64,000 nucleotides of DNA, from positions 1,149,801-1,213,800 of the forward strand of contig PCDI01000012.1 in the NCBI GenBank assembly GCA_002778195.1, written 5' to 3'. Source of the stretch: Raffaelea ambrosiae. Taxonomy: Eukaryota; Ascomycota; Sordariomycetes; Ophiostomatales; Ophiostomataceae. The notes beneath the pieces are model-generated. The model did not search any database. It saw only the letters and a list, made by a program, of their open reading frames with translations, and was not told the DNA's origin. How positions within the stretch are numbered: the stretch's first letter is position 1; every line of letters starts with the position of its first letter. The translations under genes were made by a program, and so were the position numbers. This document shows, one piece after another, positions 21,082-33,400 of the stretch.

Positions 21082-22989
21082 TCAGAAGTCATCCAGGAGG
21101 CCGTCGAGCTCGTCGAGCTCAATGTTCTCCGGGCAGCGGTCCCAGTCGAGCATGTTGTCGAGCTTGGCCCAGCCGTCCGACTCGGGCTGGTCTTTCTTCA
21201 TGCCCAGCGCCGACACCGACATGGGCCGCATGGCAGGACTGGTCATGTGAAGAACATTGGTCTGGCTGACAAACAGGTGGCGCGAGTCTGCGGCGAACAG
21301 CAGCGACTCGTCGCGGCTGGACTCGTCTGCCTCGACGCTTTGAACGACAGGGGCATCGGACGACGACGGCGACAACAGGTTGCCAGCCAGCTTGCGCTTC
21401 TGCAGGCCCTCGGCAGTCTGGGTGAACTCCTTCTCGTCCTTCTCGAGCGGCGGCGAGGCGCCTCTGTGACTGCGTCCGTATCCCGACGAGATGCGGGGGA
21501 AGCGCACGGAAAAGGAGCCAATGGGTGTGCCAGGCATCGGGATCTCGTCGTCAAAGTCGTCAAACTCGGGAGACGAGAGGTCGACCTCGGGCGACGGGCT
21601 CAGCTCACGACGGCGCTCTTCCTCGATCGACTCGGAGCCGGAAGCGGCGCTCGACAGGGGCGGAGTGACAATGCTGATGCTAGTGCGGGGGGCAATGAAT
21701 GCGCTCGAGGAGGCATCGGGGATGGGCTGATGAGGGTATGTCGTGATGAAGTAGTACGTCCGGCGTGGGTGGACGGACTCGAGCTCCTTGGCCAGCGGAC
21801 ACGGCGAAGAGGCAGACCAGCAAGGCCGCTTCATGTAAGACGCGAGGCGAGATGAGATGATGGCGCACGGGTTTGCCGACCTGATTGGGACAAGACTGTT
21901 AGCAGCTATTTCGGGGAAAAACTATGAAGGGTCTAGGCGCCTCCCGAGTAAGACACAAAGGCAAGGGAGGGACATCGTCTATCGACTCTGCAGGAGGTGG
22001 GGGGGGGGGAGAAGAGAGTGCGTTGGGACTGCGTCGGAACAAGAGTGGTTTCGTGGGACACTGTGAAGTGCCGAGTCCTGCGCAAGAGTGTGCACGTGAA
22101 AGAAGAGAGAGAGAGAGAGAAGGAGAGAGAGCGCAAGTATCCCTGCCACCGGGAAGGGCCTGCCGGAGGGGAGAGGGGCTGAGAGAGCGAGAAGAGGGTC
22201 CCAAGGGATGGATGGCGCACGAGACGATGAAGAAAGGGATGAGCAGGAGATACGAGGGAACTGGAGGAGGGGCGGAAGAGCGCAGAAAAGAGGCAGAACG
22301 AGAGGCTGCTAAAGGCAAGCAGCGGGCGGCGAGAAAGAGCGCAAAAGGGACAGAAGGAGGAGCAGGAGAGAGTATACGTACTGCTGAACGGACTTGAGGC
22401 GGAGCATGAGAATGGACGAGAGCTCCTTGACGAGGTGTGGCCGGTTGCCGGTGGAGCGGATTTGCAGGATGACGGCCTCGACAATGTCGTCGTTGATGGC
22501 GTCCATATCGATCTCGCCTCTGTGGTGAGAGCGTGCGGGTGCGGCAGCAGCAGCGGCGTCGCTGGCGTCTTCCATGTCGACTGAGGCGTGGCGCACGGGC
22601 TTCGGCGACGGAGGGGGCGTGGTGACGGCGTTTGCGCCTGGTTTAGAGGAAGACGAGTGTGCGGTCGAGGTTGAGGAAGAATGCGCCGAGGAGTCGTGAG
22701 AGCGCTTGGCCCGTTTGCTGGGGCGGTGGGAGGGCATCGGGGAAGAGGAGGAGGAGGCGTCGGCAGCCGTCGACGCAGGCTCGTTCGCAGTCGCAAGATG
22801 GCGGTGTGCGGACGAGGAGGAGGTCGACGAGGCATGGGTGGGCGCAGATGGCGATGCGCCGGAGTTTTGGTGGTGGTGGGCTTGGCTGGGCGACACACGC
22901 TGGGCGGCAGCTCGGGCAGCATGCGTGACCGGCACATGGATGCCCAGCGACGGCAGCGAGAGCGATTTGCGACGAGTATTGTACGGCAT
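21082..22989 (-). CDS. GDS1-like winged-helix nuclear protein
   Basis: Two exons on the reverse strand, 22989-22382 and 21880-21082, give 468 aa. Donor GTACGT and acceptor AATCAG rebuild KSVQQ-SANPCAIISSRL across a 501-base intron. The protein opens with MPYNTRRKSLSLPSLGIHVP, then a Ser/His/Ala-rich region with basic patches (PSKRAKR). A compact helical domain at about 165-250 (DDIVEAVILQIRSTGNRPHL ... YMKRPCWSASSPCPLAKELE ... RRTYYFITTYPHQ) resembles the winged-helix domain of yeast Gds1. The C-terminal half is acidic and Ser-rich, ending in DWDRCPENIELDELDGLLDD. Gds1 is linked to mitochondrial and stress regulation in yeast, probably through transcription. The assignment rests on recalled family resemblance, so a different winged-helix family is possible. 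Confidence 0.68.
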
Positions 22990-24550
22990 GATGGGCAGCA
23001 ATAAAAAAGATGCACTTATAAAACTCGGGAACGAGTACGGCACTCGAACAAAGCAGCAAGAAGAGAATAAAAGGTTCGAGGATTGCTCGGCAATCAACAG
23101 GCGATAAAAATGTAAAACAAAGACGGAACAAGGAGGGAGGCAGGAGAGAGCGGGGGGGGGGGGGGAGGAAAAAGAAAAAAAAAAAGAGGAATAGAGGGAA
23201 AAGAGGGACGCGGTCGAGGCGCTGAGTAGATGGCGAGGAAGGGCTACTGGCTACTGGTGCTGGTGATGTTGTGTTTTGGGGGGGGAGAGAGGAGATGAGG
23301 CCGCGGGGATAGAGAACGGAAGAAAGCAGTAGGATATTCTGGGGGGTGGAGCTTGTCGATGCAGACGTGCCTTCCGAATCGGTGGGCGACTCCGTCTCGC
23401 GCCTTCCTGGTCTGGGGGTGATGCTGTTGTTGGCGATGAAAACGGAAAGAGCGAGCAAGGCGTGATCCCAAACAAGGCCGGTTGTTCCTTCTGTCTCGTG
23501 CGAAGACTTTTGAACGGGGTAGGATGCCGTTTTTTTTTTTTTGTTATGTCTGTTTGGCTGTTTTGTTGGGGGCCTGCTCGCGCACTCGTCTTCCTGACGT
23601 AGGGGTTTCGGTCGTGAAAGGGAAAAAAAGAAGGGGAAAGGGGGGGCGAGATGGGGAACAGTGGAAGTCGTACGGTGATGATGGAGGACGGACCCAGGCA
23701 GGCAAGAGGAGGTTGAGGATCTGGAGGCGGTGGTGGCGGCACGGTGCAGGCAGAAGGGGGCAACCTGAATCTGAGGGACCTGAGGACGAGACAAGACAAA
23801 AAAAAAAAAAAAGGGCGACCAGGGCGTCACCGTTGGTTGTTAGGGGCGGCGGCGCGGAGGCGGTAAGGCAACTAAACTTGCAGGACGATGCAGGACTAGC
23901 TGCGACAGGGGGGGGTGAGCCGAGTGAAAATGGAAACGAGGAGGGAAGGAGCGACACACACACACACACGCACAGAAGCACGCAGACAAGAGGTAACACC
24001 GGTGCAGCTGAGAAAGAGAGGGGGCGGGAGTTTTGAGAAGGGGGTAAGTAAGAGTGTTGAAAGTCCCTTCCGCCCTGTTGTTGTGAAAGTCTCTGGCAGA
24101 ATATTTTCTGGCAGTTTGATTTCACGATCTCTACGATCTGCTCAACGTCCATGCTCTTCTGCCCGTTTGTGCCTACATTTCCCAGGCTGTGCTCACCCTG
24201 GAACGGGTGGATCTCGGATAGCCGAGGAAAGAGGGATAAAAATGTCAAAGCAGCGAATCGTATGCCTACGAAGTAATATGGGTGCACTGGCAGAAAAACC
24301 CACGAGCCTTCCGGGGATCTCCTGTTTTTTTGCTGTGCTTTCGTTTTGGGCAGGCGCATGGAACGCCTTTTTTTTTTTTAACGGGGAGGGCTCTCGACTG
24401 GTGCGACAGGGGGGTGGGAAGTTTCTCATGTCTTAGTGTGGGAGTTTTTTTTTTTTTTTTCCCTTTCCCTCTGGGTGAACGTGCAGGAAGGGAACAGGAT
24501 TGGGCACAAATTTTTTTTTCTTCTCTTTTTCTGTGCTGATGTGGGGAATT
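22990..24550. other. Pyrimidine-rich leader-like region upstream of the GDS1-like gene
   Basis: About 1.5 kb that is strongly T/C-rich on the sense (reverse) strand, with homopolymer runs at 23150-23165, 23530-23541, 23799-23812 and 24446-24460 and a (CA)n tract near 23956. Long open frames in it encode only Ser/Pro/Phe-rich low-complexity sequence. It looks like promoter plus long 5' UTR, not a gene. Confidence 0.5.
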
Positions 24551-27500
24551 TTGCTCTCCCCTCTTTTTTTCTTTTCTTTTTTTTTCTTGGTGGTACCACC
24601 TACGCTCTTTCTGTGCCTAGTTTTCTTACACGAGTGAAAACCCGAAACGACAGACGGAGCCACATTAGCGGCGACACTTGTTTCCAAGCGCACGACGCTT
24701 GGATTCTCTTTTCCCTGGTGTGTATTTTCTCCTGCTAGCACCCACACCCCCTGTTGCATCCGCCTATGCCATAGGTCGTAACACCGTAAAAGCCGCGAAA
24801 ACTCATAAAAATGGGTTTAAATGCCCCGGGATGACAGGTGAAAAGAAAAAAGAAAAGAAAGCAAGAAAGAAGAAAGAAAGGAAGAAAGAAAGAACAAAAA
24901 AACGAGGGAACATAGCACACAAACAGCCCGTAGCACGAGGCAGACTTGTATTACTAGCCACACTTTCCGTCCAACGCCCGGGTTGCTCACCGTTTGCGCG
25001 GCCTGCCAGTGGGTAGAGTCATGCGAGATGTGAGATGCTACATGTAGTGTACTTTCCCGTCTCAAGCCGGATACTATGTACATACCGTGCAATAAGATAC
25101 TATGGTACATACTTTGCAGTATGGCAGTCTGTCTCAGTCGTCTTGTCTTAGTCCTGTCTTGCCCAGTAGACGGCCGCTAGGAAGCAGTGGTCAATCAGCG
25201 AGCCTCGAGCCAAGGGAGGATGAGCAACAAGTGCTGGTTCTAAGGCGAGCCACTGATAGGCAGAAAGTGCCAAAATACCAAAGGACCCCCCCAAAGGAGC
25301 AGACGACAAGGCGACAGAGGGGTGGTGGCTTTGTCAGGACAAGTCAGGAAAAAGGCGGTATATGATGCAGGAGAAGGCGCCAAAAAAGAAGCGTAATGGA
25401 GGGTGGGAAAAGGGGGGGTGGGTGATTTTGTGGGTGATATGGGAGCGTGGTATTGGAAGCGAACGTTTCCGTCTGAGCGTGTGCCGGCCTGTGTCTTTGT
25501 CTGCCTGGGCGGCGTATCTGACAAAGTACAGAGTAACTACGTCGCATGCAGCCAGCCTGCACAAGCCTGCACATGGCCGGGGATGCACATCACAAGCCGC
25601 TGGCAAACCAGAGGCGCGAGACAGCCGCGCCTGGGCAGCAGGAGGCAGACCTGGGCAGTAGAACTCGGGCGCGTACCAGTACATACAAAGCAGGACCAAC
25701 ATCAATGTTCACCATCGCCATGTCTGACTGGCTGCCACAGTCTGCACATCGCCAACACCGCACGGCGACATCTTCTGCAAACAATCATCTACCGATGTCG
25801 ATGACATCGTGCATGCATCAGCGCAACATTCGTGTATTTTTCGCTGTTATCTGCGATGGTCGAAGCGTTGCTGCGGCCAAGATGCGACCCAGGCAATACA
25901 ATATGCAAGACAAGAGAAGACGGTCTGGGGAGGGGGGCTGGCCGACTACCACCGAGGGGCTGGCCCTTTATCGGGGCTTGAGAAACCACCCACCGCCCCA
26001 ACACCCCAAGCACACCGTGCCGATGCGACCGCAGCCGTCCATACGAACACTGTGGACGAAACAGGCATTTCCATTTAAAGTCAACCAATCATAGAACACG
26101 AAATGCCTGTGACCACATGGCAGGTCAATCTTGACATCACGCTTGTCGTTTGCTACTGCAAGTCCGACAGAAGTTGGGCGCAAAAAAATAAAAGCAAAAA
26201 ATCAGCCACATCGAGGAATGTATCAAGCTACCCGCACTCACACTTGAACGAACGTCACCTTTGTGATCTTCCATGCCTATGGAAGGACCAAATCTATCTC
26301 CAACGGGAGAAACGGGTCTGAAAAAGCAGGGGCCAAATAAAAAATAATAAAATAATAATAATAAAAAGACACCCTTGCGCCTCACACGCCCAGCAATCCA
26401 TTTTACCCTATTGGCCAGTTCTTATTTTCTGCCACAAAAACCCATAGCAACATCACCCGCGCAAACAGAGCAACGGCAACGGCAATGCGTGCATTCCTGA
26501 CCCGGCGGTGTGTATAGCTTATCTTTTATTGTGTGATCGTTCATATACACATGCATGCGTTTTTGTCTATTTTTGCACAAGAACAATACATTCGGAGATA
26601 TCCTACGACCTACATTGTAAGACTTAGAATAAGACGCAGTTGCGCCTTGAAAGCTCAGGGCGTGGTTTTTGTTTACCTGGAGCGTTCGGAGGTCGGAGGC
26701 GGCGACAGCTCCAGTTCGGCAAGGCGTCTCCGTATTTTCCGAGCATGCGGTACTCGTTTAGAAATTTCTCTCATTTTATCTCGCCACGCGCGCAGAAAAA
26801 TAAAACCTGGTGTGGGTACAAGTACAACTGCTTTTTACAAGTACGGGTAGAAAAGAAAGCCACTTGACCTGTTTCCTGTTCTGGGCTCGCCGGGTTTTGG
26901 GAGAGGGGCTTTTTTCTAAAACTCGCTTTTTGGGGGGTTTCCTTGTAAATCATTATTAAAAAAGAAAAAAAAAGAATGGATTTTTTATTGTCCGTCTTCT
27001 CGAAGGGCCAAGAAAAGGCACCAGAAAAACTTCCAAGATGGACCCACTTCCTCGGCCACCTTCCGCTGGGGCAAGATCAGCCCGAAATTTCTGCAGGGTT
27101 ATGTAATGCCCAGGCTTTCTTCTCACGAACGCCACGCACTGGGGACGCGTAGAACCGAGACTTCAATTGACGAGTCTACAACGTAATAGCGTCGCTGTAA
27201 TTCGTTGGCATATCGGGCCTCGTCTTGCCTTCGGCTATCTACTCGTATGCAATTGTTTGATTTCCGACTTCTCTTCATTGTGCTGGACCGACTTGATATC
27301 GGTCTGTTCGTGTTTGCTTCCAACCTTCACTTTCATTCCTTTTTTGTTTCTGGTCGTACTCGTAGATGCCAGCTTCAATTACAGACTACCAAACTCCTTT
27401 AAAACAAAGAACATAAAACAAGTTTATACACAATAGCCGACCCGGCCGGATCCTTTCTATTAATACATATAACACACACAATACCAGCAGTTCTGTCTGC

Positions 27501-27910
27501 TGGCAGTACTAGTACTCCATGAGTATTCGCTGTCCCTACTTTTATGTATCATACCGATGAAGAAAAAAAAAAGACCATCTATCCTAGTCAAACCGCCTTT
27601 CGCTTTCGCTTTCTTTTAAACTCAGGTAGTGGCATATTTTGCCGAAGGCGCCCTTCCCGAAACGCCGTTGCCCCCCTTGCTCTCTTAAGCCATCGCAAAA
27701 ATGGTAGATTTCTTCCAGCATGTTTTTCTTTGCCTTTGTCCGGATGCTCCAGACACAAAAAGCAGTTATCGCCGGGATGCAGTGGTTGCCAACGCCACCA
27801 TAATGCACCCGTAGGCTACGCCACCCTGCCCCATTGCATTCCGGAAGCCGAACAAAAGCCGCGCAAGTCAGAAATGTGTAGTGACGTATAAATCAAGAGC
27901 TACAAGAGCT

Positions 27911-27945
<35 letters not shown>

Positions 27946-28043
27946 CCAATAGCCACTCTCAAGTCTAGATGACTGTCAGCTAGGATGATTAGGCTGAGTC
28001 GCAGTTGTCTGTGCATCGCGGATTGTAAATCGTGAGCTGTTCA
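24551..28043. other. Large region without a recognisable gene
   Basis: About 3.5 kb of mixed composition. It has purine runs (24840-24900), two copies of the TACTATGTAC motif near 25.07-25.11 kb, and a (GA)n tract at 27911-27945. Open frames reach ~180 codons but show no domain, no coherent codon bias and no splice-joined continuation. No transposase, integrase or terminal repeats were seen, and the sequence is not AT-rich enough to suggest strong RIP. Confidence 0.45.
27911..27945 (+). repeat. (GA)n microsatellite
   Basis: A run of GA dinucleotides interrupted once by an extra A, about 100 bases beyond the 3' end of the NOT1 gene. Similar tracts occur at 22107-22130 and 34746-34763. Confidence 0.85.
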
Positions 28044-30368
28044 TCAAGCCCGAGCCACGAGCGCAGCAAACCGCTCCGTGATCTATAGGTATTAGGTCAG
28101 TGTGATGGTAAGCGCTTTGGTATATAAGGAACGGATGCAAATGAACGTACCTGAGGTGCTGGCTTGAAGAACGGGAGGTCGAAAAAGTAATACTTCTCAT
28201 TCTTGACCAGCTCAGAAATCACTACCAGAAGGCCCCAAGGCTGAGGCCAGTAGCCAACAATCCGCTCGAACAGCACCCGACAGATCTGCTCGCGGATCTC
28301 TGTCTCCTCCGGGTCTGTCATGTCGTGACCAAAGATCTCCAGCAGAGCGAGGCCGAAGAAGCTTGTGTGAGCACTGGGGAACCGTAGTTGGTTGACAATG
28401 CTCGAAATAAAAAAGTAGCGGCCCTCGGGCTGCAGCTCGTGAAGCACCATAGACAGAGTCGCCGTGTCCGCGCCATCGGCTACAAAGATCGGCCCGCCGC
28501 CCTGTGCGCGCGCGGCGGCGTGATTGCCGATGTAGGTCACCACCGCGTCCACAACTGGGATATTGGTGTTGAGGGGTGCTTTACCCCATGTCGTCACTCT
28601 GCCATCTGTCTTGCCAATGGCATACTTGATGTGGGCCACCACTTCCTCAGACGGACCCGACTGGAGTGCCTGGTCAAGAAGTCCCGCCAGGCCGATGCGT
28701 GACAAGAGCGGCGTTGGGTCGTACCGGCTCACGGGAGCCACAGCAGCCTCTTCCATCCTGTCCAGGCGCACGGGCGGCTGGATCGGATCAGGAAGTTTGG
28801 TCATGGAGCTGGGGTTGGCAAACAGGATAATGTTCACTTGCTGCTCCATGTATGGAGGGAGACTCTGGCAAAGCGCAGTGTGGTTGGCTGCAAGGTAGTC
28901 GGGGAAGTCGTGGTACAACACCAACAGAAGCTTCGTTGCGGCCCGGTACAATTCCTTGACAAAATTGGACACGTCCGTAGTCTTCGTGTGCTCGTCAATG
29001 AAGCTCAGTAGCTGCTTGAGAATCTTGGTAAACGCGTCCCACCCTGCATTGCCTGGCATTCGCAGCAGTGCCGGCATGAAAATTCGGTGCTTCACGAGCT
29101 CGACCCACGCATAGACGAAGAATGGGAATTGGGCGGGTCCAAGGTCATTGAACCGCGTGGCGAACTTGATGAGAACCTCGTTGCGGTCTGTCTCAGTCAG
29201 GTGGTCGGAAATGTTGTTGATCGTGAGCAGGAGCGACGAGAAGAAGCGGAAGAACACCTTCTGGTTGAACATTTCGGTGCGCTTCACGAAATGGTGGTTC
29301 ACAAGCATGACCGCCAGGGCCAGAACTGAGTCAAGCAGCTCCGCCGGTGCAGAGCGACCCTCGGGGCCGTTCTCCTCCACAACGGCTTGAACAAAGATGG
29401 AAATCAGCTTTGGAACCGCATCGATGGCCGCGTAAGCATCGTGCACGGGGCCGCCATTGTGAACGTTGACTTCGAATCGCTCCACCGACTTGTCCACGGC
29501 TACTCGGATGAACACGAACAGGTCGTCGCGTGTAGCCACTATGCACCGAGCGCGCATCTGCTCCACAAAGATGAACGGAATGCTCTCCGGCACATTGGGC
29601 TTCTGGCAGAGATGGACCCATTCCTCAAAGACATACTCCAACTGGACTTTGCGCTGGCTAGAGAGCGCCTCCTGTGATGAACGCGGCGACGGCGGCTGTG
29701 TGACAGGAGACAAGACCTTTGCTTTGAAGTCCTGACCACCCGGGACATCCGGCTCAGCTTCCACCCATGCCCAGGCCTCTGCCAAGCTGTTGACAAAGTC
29801 GGCATAGAGCGCAAGAGGGGTCTCGCCAATGAGGGTCAGGTCCAAGAGGCGGATCAAGAACAAGATAGAACCTTCCTTACGGCCCTTCAGAGCGCTGGCC
29901 ATAGCATTGTCGATGCTTGGCCAGTCAAGTAGATCCGTGCCCAACAGAGCCGAAATGAGTGGCAGGTGAAGGAACGTAGCACCTGGCTGAGAGTGGAAGT
30001 ACTGGCTGACACGGTTGCTCAGAGACGGGCCGGCAATTTTGCGCAGCGTCTCGAGCACGTGGACTGCACTCTCCAGAGTCAGGGTGTCTTCCAGCGGGGA
30101 GAACAGAATCTGGCACACTTGCTCCGCAGCAAACACGGCAAACTCCTCAGAAGCTTGCTGTCCCTTAATGATTGTCTGCACAAGAGCGTCGATCACATCC
30201 AGAACGGCGTGGGGGCGGGGCAGTTCGGAAAAGTGCTGCTCGGAAGCCTCCGTGGCAGCGCGCTGCAGCTCTACAACCAGCTTGGGGACCCGGTCCATGA
30301 GCACCCGCAGATCCACGTTGGGCCCCGCGGGACGTCCATTCACCATTCCACCGGTGACACCACCAGCG

Positions 30369-30403
<35 letters not shown>

Positions 30404-33400
30404 CACATGCGGATACGGCTGCATTTGCGAGGCAACGGATGCAACAGATGGTGTCTCGGCAGGAGTGGGAACATTCGGCAGAGAGCTGTACTGGTCCTGG
30501 AGGACCTCGTTGGCCAGCGATCGCGTGGCGTCAGAGGCGGACGCCACGTGCGACGCCGATGTCGCACCGCCTGTCGACGGCCGGGGGTGGCGAGCAAAGT
30601 CCTCGTAGATGGCCATCTGCTCGGGGTTCAAACCGGTCAAGCTCGGGCCAAGCTTGTACGGGTTTGGAATCGCCATAGCCCAGCGGCTGAGGGAGGGATC
30701 AACATAGGGCTCGTTGGGGCGATGGTGTCTGCGCTGTTCGAGCTCGGGCTCGATCATCTCTTCAATCTCAATGACGGCACGCTCTTGAGTGGCCTTTTCG
30801 ATGACGGCCGAGGCTGCATCCAGGTTGGAGTTCACACACATAATGATGGTGCCTTCCGGCAGTCCCTGAGGCAGGTCGCTGGAGAGAGTACGCATGTAGT
30901 TGGTGAAATTGGCCCGCAGAGGCTCCTTCGACGTTACCAGGGCAAGGCTGCCAGCGGTTGCCTTGACCATGTTGATGGCCGATGTGCGGACCCGGTTCTC
31001 ATCCGGCTCAGTCGCAAAGTCCTTGTGAATCATCTGCTGCGTTGCAATCGCCGCAATCGCTACGGACCTATCCACGACCGGCTGAATAATGTCTTGCAGT
31101 GCGCGAATCAAGGCATCTCTGACAATGCCCTCCAGACGTGATGCGCTGACGACCATCTCACTGACCGGAGGCACATTGACCTTGGAAATCAGCTCTGGAA
31201 TCATGGCAACCATGCTGTTGGAGACAACATTGGACACCAAGGCATGTCCAGGGATCCCAGGAGCACCGTGCGGCAGGCCGTTGAGAGACATGTTGTCAAA
31301 CGTTTCGAGGGCATCGGGAGGAAGGCCTGAGGCTTCTTCCAAGGCGACACGGTTGAGAATTTCTCCAGATGGCTCGATGCTCTTATGATCGATACTCAAA
31401 GTCTGGCAGAGCACCTCGATCTCGAACTTGAGGTTGAGCTTGAGCTCGGCGTTGTGGTAGAGGTCGATGAGGAAGTGAATGATTTCCATGAGCCAGGGAT
31501 TGGGAGGCTTGAAGATGTTGGAGTGCTCTCCCTGGCTCAGAACCTTGCACACAAACGGAATGGCTACAATCAGGCGCTTTGTGTCGTGTGCTTCGATCAA
31601 CAGCTGCTTGAAAGCAATGTTTTTCTGGCGGATCGGCTTGTCGCGCGCTAGGGTCAGCAAGCCCAGCCAGCCGCCGAGATTTTTGAGATGAGTCCGCTCG
31701 GTCGAGTTCTGTAGGGTGGCCTCCGAATTGAGCATGCGGGCGACACTGACGTACGTCTCACGCAGAATCTGGGCCCACAGAGACCTGTCTTCAAAGTGGC
31801 TGACAAGCTGCAGGTACACCTTGTGGTAGTTGGGCTGCATCTTGGCTCGTTCCTCGACCAGGTGGCTGGCAAACCACTGCTGGTGCTTGGCTTCGAGCAT
31901 TGGCTGTATTTCCAAGAACATGGATTGCAGTGTGCTGGCAGTGATATTGTTAAGCACGAACTGAACCTTGCCCTGGGTGTCGCCGTTTGGTTCCTCATAC
32001 ACAAGTCCGGGCGGGAGTGGATCGACGTTGATAGAAACAAACGGTGGGAAGTGGTGATCGGAGGACGTTTCGTCGGCGTTGCCGTTCGTCAGGCTATCGC
32101 CGGTAGCGGAAGCAGTGACGCCGCGGCCTTCCTCGTCGCCGTCACGCAGGACCTCTTCTGCCTTTCTCCAGGCATCTGTGCCCCGAAGGCTCTGGCACTG
32201 CAGGAGTTGCCGGCAGAAGCCGGGCCACTCACGGAAGCGCGAGTAGAGCTGCATGAGAGCCTGCATGCCAAATTTGAACATGGGCTCGTCCTGGGTGTGG
32301 TCGCGGACGGCCTCCAGAATCATGCCCAGGGCAACTGTGAGAGGCAAGTCTGAGATCAGCTTGTGCGACACAAGCCCGCCGAAGAGCACAGCCGTGGTGG
32401 CCAAGGCTTCAAGGGGATAGTCGCCAAAGTGGCTGTACTCCTCAAAGAGGCTGTTGATCATGCAAGCAAAGACGTCCTGGTCGAGAGAATCGCGCGAATG
32501 CTTGTAGTGTTCCATGATCCGCACCACTGCCTTGACCTCCACCTCGTTGCTATACATCTGCTTGAAATGCTGTTCCATTTTCGCGTTGGCCTCCTGTGGT
32601 AGAGTGTGGCCGTCTTTCTCCTTCTCGTTGGCCTCGATGATGTCGTCATAGCCTTCGCCGTAGTTGATGAGCCGGGGATAGACGGCAATGCACTGGCGTT
32701 GGATCATAACCAGCTCAGCAATCGGCTGTGTCGGGAGAAACTCTTCCAGAATGTTCAACAAAGCCGAGACGGTGCGGATCTTCAGAGGAACATTCGACTT
32801 GGGCTGCTGTCCATCCGAACGAGGCGCTTCCAGGTCGGCTTTGATGGCCAAAAACTGCAGCAACGGACGAACAAGGTCCGACCGTCTGTCGGAGTTGCCC
32901 TTGGCCCATTCGGCAAGATCAATGTAGCCCTGGCCATGCGCATAGGCCACCAGGTCCAACCCAAATCCATTGGGCAAATAAACCAACTCATTAAGCCATC
33001 CGTGCTTCACAGCGTGCTCAAAGATGAGAGGCAGCTCGCCGGGCTGCGCGGCGTGGGCCTCAATGAGCCTCTCCATAACCCATTCCTTGTCCTTTCTCCA
33101 GAGGCTGTCAAACACGAAGTCCCAGTTGGGCTGGCGTTTATACAGGAAATTTTCAAAGAGAGAAGTGAGCGTCTCTGCAGCGGTGGCGGGCCATGGCTTC
33201 GGCACGCCAAACGCGGACACGACAAAGATGTCCAGGTTGGGGATGACAACGGTTTGGAACAGCCTCCGTGCCTCGATGTTAGTTGACGCATGTTGTGAGG
33301 TTAGCGCCACGTGGAAAATGGCAGAAATGGCCGCCAGGGAGACAAGAGGCTGTTTGGCGGCCTCGGTAGCTCGTTCGCGAACGTCGGCAGGAGCTTGGGC

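Noticed and set aside
22643..23830. A 395-codon reverse open frame upstream of and overlapping the GDS1-like gene
   Set aside because: Composition is Ser/Pro/Phe/Leu from T/C-rich DNA. The real gene uses another frame beginning MPYNTRRKS.
25102..26094. Overlapping open frames of 90-180 codons
   Set aside because: No domain, no consistent frame and no plausible introns joining them.
29966..31141. A 391-codon forward open frame
   Set aside because: Antisense to NOT1 and without recognisable domain.
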